Shown one piece after another: positions 7,997 through 18,021 of a stretch of DNA of 20,312 nucleotides (the first letter of the stretch is position 1; each line of letters begins with the position of its first letter). This stretch comes from Haplosporangium gracile. Lineage: Eukaryota; Mortierellomycota; Mortierellomycetes; Mortierellales; Mortierellaceae. The stretch covers positions 1 to 20,312 of the forward strand of contig JAAAUF010000764.1 in the NCBI GenBank assembly GCA_015499985.1, written 5' to 3'. A program made the position numbers and the translations under genes. The notes under the pieces are model-generated. The model was not told the origin of the DNA. It saw only the letters and a program-made list of their open reading frames with translations, and searched no databases.

Positions 7997-10900
7997 ATGG
8001 CACCTCACTCTGAACCTACGCACATCCCTCAGCAGGATCATGCTTCAACAACAATTGAGGGTCATGAACAAGATCACGAGCATGCACCCTGCAGCCAAGA
8101 CGCAGCAATACATCATCCTGAACAGACCATCAAGATCGAGCAAACAAGGATCCTAGGCCAACCCCCTTCATGCCTCCCTTCTCCTTCTCAGTCAACCTCG
8201 TCCTCTGTCGATGGACATCAGCAGGGGGGCATTTCTCCGTCAGATAGTGAGGCGGAAGTATTACAGCTCATAGTCTCCCTGCCAGAGCTTCATCATCATC
8301 ATCAGAATCACTCGAGTTCGTTTCCGCCACAACACCCCTTACTTACACCAAATCTACAGGAGACTTATTCGAACCTATCAGCACCATCATCACCATTCGA
8401 ACCACATGCTATTCCTTTCCCTCAAGTACTAGTAGAAGGAGAAGGGAGAGGACCACCGCCTACTGACAATCTACGAGGACTTTCACGAAAATTAACACAG
8501 GAGCAACAGGAGTATCAGAGACAAGAGGAACATATTCCGATGTCGTAAGTCGACCTTGCAGTTCACTTTACCCATATCTTGATGTTTGTCCTACTCATAT
8601 CGACAGTATTGTTCTATGTTATTCTCTGAAAGGATCTCTATGGTTGTTGATATATTAATATTACACCAACTCATCATTCATGAACGAATGGAAAGAAAAA
8701 AAAGTGGAGACAAGTGCGAGGGGTCGGCAAATAAAAGTGGCTTGGGCCGAGCATCGAATGGGCAGTAACGAGGATGGGGCAACCCTCAATCCCTCTCTCT
8801 TTCTCCACTCCACTCCTCCCTCCCGTTTTAGAGTACACACCATACGCCAGCAACTTTAATGGATTCATATTTTTCCTCTCTTTCTCCCTCCATCCTGCCT
8901 TTTAATCCCTTCACTTTTCTCTCTTTCCCCTCTCTCTTTTCGTGCCTTGATCTCGTTTCCATCCCTCTGTCTCTCTCGCGCGTCCCTCTCTTCAGCCTTT
9001 CTCCTTTTTTTCCTTGTCTTACCCTTTCACTTCGTACGAATGCTCTTCGCATCCCTTTCTCCTCCCGCGTCCCCTCTGCTCGTTAGCACCTGCGTTATCG
9101 TTGTTTTCTCTTAAAATTCACATTGCTTTCCCTCTCTATGTTCGTAATTCCCCTTATTTCACGGCCCAATCCCATACCACACTTTTCGCCCTTGGAGCAT
9201 ATGGAGTGGATAGCGTTTGTCGACCAAATTAGACATCCTTCGATTCTTCTCTAATCCTGACCCTGTAACACCATCTTACCCTGTACCTTCTCCCCCCTTT
9301 CTCCCCCTCCCTTCCATTTTCCCTTCCCTTCTCCAAATGTGTTCTTGCTGCTGCGTTACTCATTTGAGATCCAATAGGAGTCCACAGTCAAGTACAGCAA
9401 GAACAATTACTCGGACTGAACGGAAGCATTGGTCGCTCGATCAGCTTCAGATGAACGAACTCCATCTCTCGACCGTCTTGTCCCCCTTATCGTCATATTC
9501 ACCAACGGCCACCACCGCGGAAGAACTTGAGCACAACAGTAATCATGACGGCAATGGAGACGGACTCGGATCTTCTCATTCTGCTGCAGGTGGTGGCGGT
9601 ATTGGTAAGGCTCAGTTTCGATGCAGCAGCAGTGGGAGTCCCTCCTCCGGCAAAGTCTTGGTGACACGGACTGGACCCAAAGGTACATTCACCCAAAATC
9701 GCACTCTTCTTTTTTTTAATTTTTTTTTTACCCCTTCTCTTGTCCCTTTCCTACTGTCCCTTTCACATCCCTGAACACAAGAAAAACAAACAAAAAAACA
9801 AAAAATACATCCGACTGTGGTACAAAAGATTGATGCAGGCACATCCTTTAACCTCCCTACTTCTTGCCTTCTCCTCACCCTTTGCTCTCTTTCCCTTCAT
9901 CTTTGCCTTGCCTTTTCCTCGTCCAGGCAACAGCAACAGCAGTAGCAGTGCGTCCAGAGACTCGCTCCACCACCCTCGTCGCAATAGAAACAGTCATCAC
10001 GGAGGACAAAGTCAACGGCAGCAGCAGGGTCGCAGCAACAGTATGGGCGATTGTCACTCTACCCTTCAACATTCGCACCGGCGAAACTTTCAGTCTAAGC
10101 CGTTGTCGTCGTCTACTCGGACCGAGTCGTCAGCATGGGTGCTTCCTCCTATCCCCACCTTTGAGGAGCTCGGACTTCGCTTTGATAGGAGTCGCGCAAC
10201 CAGCATGAATGTCACTGTCGAAAGCGAACATCTTAGGATGGAGTCTCAGCAACAGCAGCAGCAGATGCAAGATCAGGGGAGTATTCATCGTAGTGTCACA
10301 AACTCTCGCTTTCAGGCTGAGAGCAGCAGCAACGGCGTCTTTGCGCTAGAAGGGTCAGGATATCGCTGGAGCGGCGAGCATTCTGCAGGTGGCGACGATA
10401 ACGTCTTGGTCATGCCGGACATGATATCTGACAACCACCCGTCCATTTTTGACGACATTCTCTCTGATGACAACGAGGCATACATTATCTGGAGCACACC
10501 CTCCACAAGAACCAAACCACCACCAGCACTCTCAACGCCGACAGCAGGACCATCGTCAGGAGGGATGTCTTCAGTTGCAGCATTGCCAGAATCAACCAAG
10601 CATCTGACAGGATTGGATGCATCATCAGCAGCAACAACACAACAACATCTACAACCATCATCATCGTTGGACAAGGGAGCGGCCTCTGCGGGACAGGATC
10701 GTTCCTTGAAAAAGCGATGGTCGACCAACGAACCCCTGAATGTCCGTATCAAGGAGGCCAATCGGTCAACAGATACACTCCACTCGTCTGGTCAATCAAA
10801 ACCAGCCAGGCAGGACGGTGGCAGCACACCCACCACCACTGCCGCTACAACAGGAAGCAACTTTCGACCTCCGAAAACACCGACCACTGCTATTCCCATT

Positions 10901-13900
10901 ACCACCACCGCCACAGAGCTTCAGCAAAAGAATCGAGTGATCATGGCCGCCACAATCGAGAAGTTGGTTGAGAAGTTGACGAGTGAGATTGGTAAGTTTA
11001 GCAAAATGGGGGGCGGGCGTAGAGAAACGTTTCTCTCTTCCGCTGTGCCCATCTTTGTCAGCGTTTTCTTATTTTTTGAGTTTTTCCCCGCTATTTCGGA
11101 GTCTCAACACATCTCTGTCCCAACTTATTTCTTTTGCTTGTTTGTTCATCGTTCCTAATCCATCTTTATTTTCTTTCTGGACTTGGTAGATTACACGTTC
11201 TTGACGGACTTTTTTCTCATCTACAGGTTGTTCATCACACCAATGGCGTTGCTGAAGCTCATCATTGTGCGGTTTCATTGGGCTCTAGTCGATGACTCAC
11301 CCCAGCGACAAATTGTGCGGATCAGGACATTTGTTACTTTACGCCATTGGCTCCTCAACTACTTTGAATTCGACTTTATGAGATCCAAGGACCTCCGCCA
11401 GACTTTGGGGCTTTATCTTCGTTCGTTGACAAAGCATCCCCGAGTCACCAACAGTATGCGTGAGCAGCGGATCGTCAAGGAGTTGAGACAGTATGTTCAG
11501 AGCCTAAAAACGATCCATTACAGGAAGTTGGCTCAACTGAAACTGGAGAAGCAGAATCGTAAGCAGCGACGGCAGGACCAGGTTGAACGAAGACGTCGCC
11601 TTCAAGCCAGGAGATCCTCCGCAGGTCGTCGAGGTATTATTATTTTTTTTTTGCATGATGAGGGAGAACATTCCTGTATTTTTTTTTTGTCCTCTTTGAT
11701 TTTTAACATTTATCAACAAATAACCCCTTTTTTTTCTTTTGTATGTCGTAGGCTGTTCTTTCTCAGACCGCCTAGTGTCTGGAAATGTTCACTCTGGTAC
11801 CCCTCATGGACAGTCATCCAGCAACCGCTCCAGTGTCATCTTTGGTACCACTACTACTAAGAGACTAAGCGCCGACTCGGAGGCATTGACCGAGGTCCTT
11901 ACGGTCGAGTTTCGATCCAGCGACCAGTCAGATGGTGACTATGATGATGTGGACGAGGACGACTACTCTGATGAGAACGAGGATTATTACGATGAAGATG
12001 GTGACCTGTACGACGACCAGGATGACGATTACGAGCATGACCTCTACTCGGGATCGGGAGGCTTGACAGAGGATGACGGATTTGAGCCCTCGTCTGAGAA
12101 CAGTCTGTATGATAGCGAGTATGATTCGGAGTACTCAGACTCTGTGGAGGGAGAGGGTTACCATGCAGAGGATGGCGAGCAGGATCAACGGCAGTCGACA
12201 GTGGAGACTGTAAGTGGTGGTGGCAAGAAGAATGCAGAGGTAGAAGGTCTGACGGTATCATCAGCACAGGACGAGGATCTACAGTCAGAGTGCCACCTCC
12301 CTTCTCCGGCGTTCTCCCCGCAGTCAGGCGAGGCCCACAGCCAAGGAGGCTCAGGCTCCTTCAGTCCCCGTTTAGGACCGAGCGCAGGCAGCTCGGCAGC
12401 ATCCAGAACCCGTGCGCGTGGTACACGTCCAGGTTTGCCCGATTTCCAAGCTGAATTCAATACCAACTCCAACTCCAACTCCAAGGTCAGCTCTAGCCCA
12501 CGTCACCAATCCTCCTCTGGCGTAGGCGCCGGCGCCGGGAGTAGGAGAGGCAGTCGAGCCAAGGCCCATTCTCAACCGCTTTCAACGTTTCAGCCGCTGT
12601 TATTGCCTCCATTTTCTGGTCCGCCGCTCTCACCCCGGGGTTCACTCCGTTCGGTTGAACCTTATATGAATCCGCCACCGAGATCGGTTGTCTCGATTGA
12701 GAAGAAGAAACCCTGGTCCCGGTACATGAGTGCAACTGTCGGTCGTCTTTCAAAAATGAAACGCGTCTTTACGTTGAACTCCCAAAAGAACGATGGTCGA
12801 TCTGAAGATGGCGGGGGAAGTGGTACTCGGAGCAACGCGGGCGCGTTTGGTCGGACACGCTCAAATCGACGCTGGCAAGGTAACCTTTCTGACCCTGAGG
12901 GTGAGAAGGTGTCGTACCTTTTGGCTTGTCCAGGCATGAACATTCTCCTCTCACATTCTGATGACCGTCATGGGTCCTTTGGTCGCAGAGGGTCTGGGAA
13001 TAAGCGAGGAGGACGGCTGAACAAAGAGGATGGACGAAGTGGGTGGTCGAGTGAGGGAGATTACGCACAGCACGATCTCACCCGTCAGCGGAACCAGGAG
13101 GTGCTCTCGAATGTTGACAGCCAGGAGGAGGAACCTAACGAAGGCAACAGCAGTAGGAATATGAGCGAATCTTCTCCGTTCCACGACCAGCACCAACACT
13201 ATCGCCACCATCGTCATTCTCATTATCATTCAGTTGCGTATGAGCAAGCCTCGACAACGACCACAGACCGCACGGCTCAGTTTGATAACGATGTTCAGGA
13301 GATTGAGTCTTTCGACATGGACAGTGAGGTTGACGGGAAAAGTGTTTGTTCTGAATGTGAGCGTGAGCAGTACTTTTCAAGTCCTGCAGCCCAGAGACCT
13401 ATCTCCTTGACTGTCGATACACCCGATGAGGAGGAGGAGGATGACAAGGCCGAAAGAGAAGAAGAGGGATCACACACCGATGACGACTCGACTCCAGCAG
13501 AGTGTCATTGCCCGGGGGTCTGTGAATGTGTTAAGGATCTCGACACTGCAGACCACCTATTGACGAGTCGAGTTCCGAATCTCCGCAGGACCAACCAGCG
13601 CAATCGTCGAGCTCGGAATCAGCGCGCATCTTGGATGACTTTGTCATCGTCGACGTCGTCGATGTTTGGACCGCTGTTGAATGGGAACCACCTCTCGCCT
13701 CGTCAGGCGTTCAGTCAGAAGGGTGCTCTTGTGAATGTCGATCGGTTTGTGGAGCGGTTCTACAATAACCAGTCGGTTGAGGCTGGTACTGGTGGTGATG
13801 GTTTGCAGGCTACAGCCGAGTCGTCAGTTCAACCTGGAATGCCTGTTGGTGCATTGATGGTTGCGCCTGGTCAACTTCAAGGGGGTTACGTTGCTGAACC

Positions 13901-15976
13901 CGTCAGTATCCATCCTCTCGCTGCTGATACGCACACTGTCGGTCCCTTGACACCCGTTATTGCAGCCAGTGCTTCTTTCAGCAATCAAGCAGTGGAAGGT
14001 TATCGTAGCCTTATCCAGACTCAACCATCGACCTCAACAGCTACAAAGCCAGCAATGAGCCCCGCTCGATCCAACTCACATCCCAACCCCCTCACCAGCT
14101 CCTCCGACATAAACGCCCTCCAAAGTGAAAGCAGTGGTATTGCACCCTGGCACCGTCATCATCATCCTCATCATCATCACCAAGGACACAACTCACACAT
14201 TCTAGACGATTGCCGCCACGACAACATCCATTGGTCTTCCCAAGCACCATCCAGCCAGACCCCACGCCGTCCCAGCCACCAACAACGCCAGCAGTATTCC
14301 TTTGACCATACCAGTGCCAGACGTGGAAGCCTCGAGCCACCTTCTGTAACAACTCGTAGTCAACCCACTTATTCCACTTGTTCCCGTCCTGACCGACTTC
14401 GCCTCCCACCTCCTCTCCCTCTTACTCCACAACAGAAACCCCGACTCCAGATCCAAGTCGGTGACCGCCCATCGCGTCTTCTAAAGCCGCGACAGGATGC
14501 GGTTTCGATAGTGTTGCAGTATAGTTCCGAACTGATCGCGCAACAGCTCTGTTTGATGGAACGAGAGCTGTTGAGTCAGGTACAGTGGTATGAGCTGGTC
14601 GATGCTGGTTGGACCAAAAAGAAGACTCCTTCTTCTAAGCAGGCGTCTTCTTCTGCGGCTTCTTCGCATAAGGAGCCGTCCAAGGGGAGCCGGTCGTCAA
14701 GGGTGTCTTCGATTCAGATTAGTGAAGCCAGTTTGGTGACTGCGACTGCTGCCGGTGTTGGAAGGAGTTCGAGTGTTTTGGAGGGAGCTAACGGTAGAAA
14801 TGATCGCAATTCTGTGCATCAATCTGAGGGTACTGTGACGCCTACTCCCCGAGCTGGTGGTGGAGGTGCAGCTGGACCTGTGAAGAGCGAGCAAAGTTCA
14901 AAAGCGGTCGAGGATAGTCTTGGGATCAAGCGACTGGTCGATCGATTTAATCTCGTAAGTGCCTTTTAGTTTGTTCTTGGGGTGATTACGATGGTGTGTT
15001 GTGCATTGGTATAGTGATGGCGTTACTAATAGGAACCATGTTTGTTTTTTGCTCCAGACATGTCAATGGGTAACATCTGAGATTGTTCGCACGGAGGATC
15101 TTCAGCAGCGGGTTAGAGTCGTTGAGAAGTTTATCCGCATCGCCCATGTAAGTTTATTTACACTTTTTCGCCTCACCAAGGCTCTGCTTTTCACCAACTG
15201 GAAAATAATTCACTGCTCATGTTCAATTCTAACTCCTCCTCCACCTCTGCCAACCAAAAACAACATCATCGAATAGACGTGCTATAACCACTCAAACTTC
15301 AGTTCGCTGATCCAACTGATGCTCGGCCTGCAATCGTACAGTGTCTCACGTCTGAACCAGACATGGGCCCGGGTCCGTGCTCAGGAGATGAGGATCATGG
15401 AGGATCTTGTCGAGTACACTTCGCCGTTTCATAACTGGAAACATCTTCGTGATGACATGAAGAGTATTGTGGACGAGTGGGGTGGTTCTGGCAATGGTGG
15501 TGCGGGTGCAAGTGTGACTGCACCTACGGCGACTGAGAAGTCACCTCCTACTTCGGGTGGTACGACGACATCGTCTTTCTTTGGGAAGCGACGAATTTCT
15601 AAAGATTCTACGATGGCTGCTGCTGCAGCCGTCGCTTTGCAGTTCAAGGGGACGGTGTCATCGTCTGGTGTGGGGTCCAAGATGTCGTCGTCTACTGCGT
15701 ATGCGAAGGAGAAGGAGTTAAAGATGAGTCAGCAGGATAAGGATGCTGCCGCCAAGGCTAATCAGCCTAAAGGATGCATTCCATTCCTCGGTATATCTAC
15801 GCGTTCTTACTTTTTTTTTTTTGGAAGTTTCATTGCTTTGCTTTTTCTGTTTGTTTTTCTGTATACTCACAGCTTGGTTCTTTGGATATTGTTGTTGTTA
15901 GGTCTATATTTGTCAGATCTAGTGTTCAATGCCGAATTACCATCCTACGTCGACCCAATCTCCCACAACAACAATC

Positions 15977-16007
<31 letters not shown>

Positions 16008-16335
16008 GCAACAACAGCAACAAAGATCACCAGCATCATCAAGGCGCCCGTCCACAGCCACAGCAGCAACCGCAACATCCACAGCGCCTCCATCATCGTC
16101 CTCCACAACCTCGTCATACCAACCCACACCCACAACTCCCGAACCACCACGATTACTGGTGAACATCCATAAGCACCGTACGACCGCAACGATCATCAAA
16201 CGGATCTTGACATTCAAGACGTTGGCGGGTCGGTATCCGTTTGAACAGGATCCCGATGTGAGGCAGGTGTTGATGAGTATTCACGCGTTGGATCCTAATG
16301 AGATCTCGAGGTTGAGTAGCGCCTATGAGGCATAA
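7997..16335 (+). CDS. Large Ras-family guanine nucleotide exchange factor (REM + CDC25 domain, Lte1/Cdc25-like), 8 exons, 2200 aa
   Basis: It would load GTP on a Ras-family GTPase at membranes. Exons: 7997-8544, 9378-9682, 9927-10991, 11190-11633, 11752-14954, 15058-15147, 15277-15790, 15902-16335; all junctions are GT-AG and phases match (6603 nt). Residues 1-620 are low-complexity. The REM (RasGEF-N) domain spans about 620-740 (EKLVEKLTSEIDYTFLTDFF, RTFVTLRHWLLNYF). A basic coiled stretch is at 747-787, an Asp/Glu/Tyr-rich tract at 848-931, and His- and Cys-rich patches lie in the linker. The catalytic domain (about 1700-2195) keeps the conserved blocks AQQLCLMERELL, RFNLTCQWVTSEIVRT, HSNFSSLIQLMLGLQ, VSRLNQTW and GCIPFLGLYLSDL, so activity is likely, but it carries three low-complexity insertions including 16 Gln. 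RTFVTLRHW in REM and the long linker recall fungal Lte1; the exact orthology is open. Exons 3-8 are firm; the first exon and its splice to 9378 are less sure. Confidence 0.9.
8545..9377 (+). other. Putative first intron of the GEF gene (833 nt), CT-rich
   Basis: The donor GTAAGT at 8545 is strong. The acceptor used in the model (AATAG at 9373-9377) keeps frame with exon 2, but a stronger-looking acceptor with a long pyrimidine tract lies at 8830-8831 and leads to an in-frame TAA at 8857-8859. Dense CT tracts at about 8785-9015 and 9280-9335 resemble the blocks found upstream of other start codons in this window, so an internal promoter is possible. Confidence 0.45.
15791..15901 (+). other. 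111-nt stop-free intron inside the GEF catalytic domain
   Basis: The donor follows CTC-G (PFL) and the acceptor GTTAG precedes GTCTATATTTG, restoring GCIPFLGLYLSDL, the conserved CDC25-domain order. The intron is a multiple of three and contains no in-frame stop, so the retained form would stay open. The retained peptide is strongly hydrophobic. Confidence 0.8.
15976..16023 (+). repeat. CAA/CAG tract coding for 16 glutamines
   Basis: Sixteen Gln codons (fourteen CAA, two CAG) follow three Asn codons inside the GEF catalytic domain, at residues 2082-2097. The tract lies between the LSDLVFNAELP block and the last helices (VNIHKHRTTATIIKRIL), so it extends a loop within the domain, not a terminal tail. 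Confidence 0.95.
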
Positions 16336-16533
16336 ATGAAGATCTTTTTAGAGATGCGGAAGAAGATTGAGAGGAAGGAGAAGAAGTAAAGGAGGAGAAA
16401 TAGAAAGGAAAGACTTTTTTTTTTAAGAAAAAAAAGGCGTGTGCAACCGTCGTCGTGGTCGTGTACAACAGTAATTGTTAATGAATACTAGTCGTAATAT
16501 TTTTTAATAGAAGAAAAACAAACCAAAACAAAC

Positions 16534-16536
<3 letters not shown>

Positions 16537-16575
<39 letters not shown>
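16537..16575 (+). repeat. (CAA)13 trinucleotide repeat in the GEF 3' UTR
   Basis: Thirteen perfect CAA units about 200 nt past the GEF stop codon. They have the same unit as the coding polyglutamine tract about 0.5 kb upstream but are outside the reading frame. Confidence 0.95.
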
Positions 16576-17088
16576 GGCAAGCACACTGTGGCATTGTTTT
16601 CGCGTGGTTCTGTTTCCTTTTGTACATAGTCCTGCTCTGTTTTTCCTTGCGACATGGTGATTAGCTTGTTTTATGATTGTTTTTTGTTTTATTTGTATTT
16701 TGCAGAAGTGCAAATAAGATGTTGGAAGGAAGAACTATTAGAATACATTACTAAGGGTGTTTGTTGAAGAGATAGTGAGGGATAAAAACAAGAGAGAGAG
16801 TGTGTAGACAACCAAGGCGGAGAAACGAATTGAAAAAATATCTCCGGTGGAAGGGGTATGGTTTTTTTGCGCCCAGATGAGTGGTGTGATTTGTGGAACA
16901 ACAAAAAAAAAAGTGAAAGAGAAAAAAAGGAAAGAAAGGGTGGGAATATTGAACAAGGTGAAGATGATTGTATGCAAGGCACGTAGCTAGGTGGATGAGA
17001 AAAAACAAAAACAAAAACAAAGGTCAAGAAAACACAACTTCACCAACTAAAGAAAGAAAGCTAAAAGATGCAAGTAATCAGGAAAAAG

Positions 17089-17148
17089 GGACCATGGATT
17101 CTATCCCAACCAAATTGATCAAAAAAAGTATGTGGTAATCCATGGTCC
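17089..17148. repeat. Perfect 12-bp inverted repeat, 36-nt loop
   Basis: GGACCATGGATT at 17089-17100 is matched exactly by AATCCATGGTCC at 17137-17148. The loop contains an A-run. It lies between two convergent genes, so a structured 3' end, a transcription barrier or a factor-binding pair are all possible; the sequence alone does not decide. Confidence 0.75.
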
Positions 17149-17514
17149 TGCGATGCCTACTTTGCTCTATTCTTCTACTTTCCATGTGGACACAATGTAT
17201 GGGTGGAGGGCTGTTGTTTGTTGTCCATTGTTTGTTTTCTTGTTTACAGTAGGTCCTGTTTGTACGTCTTTAGCGTGTTGTTTGTATGAGAGCGTGCATA
17301 AATTGCTCTTTCACTCTCCTCCTTCGTCTGTCGTTTCCTCCTTCTAGGTCCATGGTGACGAGGAATGGAAGGGAGAGGATGCAAAAAAGTGAAGCAAGAA
17401 GAAAAAAAAAAAAGAGAGCGCCAAACAAGAAGGGACAACAACAAAAAAAAAGCAAGAAATTAAAGCGAAAGGGAGGCGGAAGGAAAAGAAGCGAAGGAAA
17501 GAGGAAGGAGGCAT

Positions 17515-18021
17515 CTACATGACAGAGCATCCACATCCTGCAGTCTTGGCCTCGAAGGGATCATCCTTGACATCCAAGTCACCCCAAACGGTTGGGATGA
17601 GCATATCCCTCTTCGTTTGACAGTACTGAATCAAGCTAGAGAGGAAGAGAAAGTTAAGGATAGAAGAATAGAGAGTGCGTTAGTGTGGTTGTGCTTGTTT
17701 GTTTTCTATTTTTTCCTTTGGCTTAATTATCCTTTGTGTTCATGTTCATGCTCGTGTCTTTCTTTTTTTTTGTTTGTGCTGCCTTTAAAAGGTGAGACTT
17801 TCAATCGCATAATTGTGTTGCTGCTGTTGTCCTCCAGAAAGCACAACGCCTAAAACGCCTCCGAGAGAGAGAACAGGCGAGAAAGGAGAGACTTACAGTA
17901 TGCTGGCTTGAGAGACGGAGATACGGTTACGCTCGAATTGCTCGCGCAGCTTTCTGTTGTGCTCCAACTGGCGCTGGAGACGCGCCTCTGTCGTCATAGG
18001 AGAGTGCGAGTGGGAGTTCAT
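17515..18021 (-). CDS. Heterotrimeric G-protein gamma subunit, two exons, 81 aa
   Basis: G gamma pairs with G beta and anchors the dimer to the plasma membrane for receptor signalling. Exon 1 is 18021-17897 and exon 2 17635-17515, joined over a GTAAGT...TAG intron (17896-17636) in matching phase. The protein has an N-terminal helix (RLQRQLEHNRKLREQFERNR), then ISVSQASILLIQYC, IPTVWGDLDVKDDPFEAK and the ending GCGCSVM. The final four residues are a CaaX box with Met at the last position, which favours farnesylation; the Cys two residues before the CaaX Cys is a likely palmitoylation site, as in fungal Ste18-type subunits. Length fits the family (70-110 aa). Two in-frame ATGs exist: 18021 (used here) and 17997, giving 81 or 73 residues; neither has a strong context, so the start is uncertain. 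Because it is spliced and small it is easily missed. Confidence 0.9.

Larger units (their letters stand above)
16336..17514. other. Convergent intergenic region with 3' UTRs of the GEF and G gamma genes
   Basis: No gene is seen. On the plus strand the GEF 3' UTR begins at 16336 and holds a (CAA)13 tract (16537-16575), a TGTACATA motif (16621-16628) matching the Puf3-type consensus UGUANAUA, and an AATAAG-type signal near 16712. The right end (about 17340-17514) is CT-rich on the minus strand and would be the 3' UTR of the gamma-subunit gene. A perfect inverted repeat lies at 17089-17148. Confidence 0.6.

Noticed and set aside
8828..9086. Overlapping frames of Arg/Glu (minus) and Ser/Leu/Phe (plus) in the GEF intron
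   Set aside because: They follow from the CT-rich tract and have no protein-like signal.
17286..17522. Lys/Arg-rich plus-strand frame ending near the gamma-subunit stop
   Set aside because: It is the antisense of the CT-rich 3' UTR of the gamma-subunit gene.
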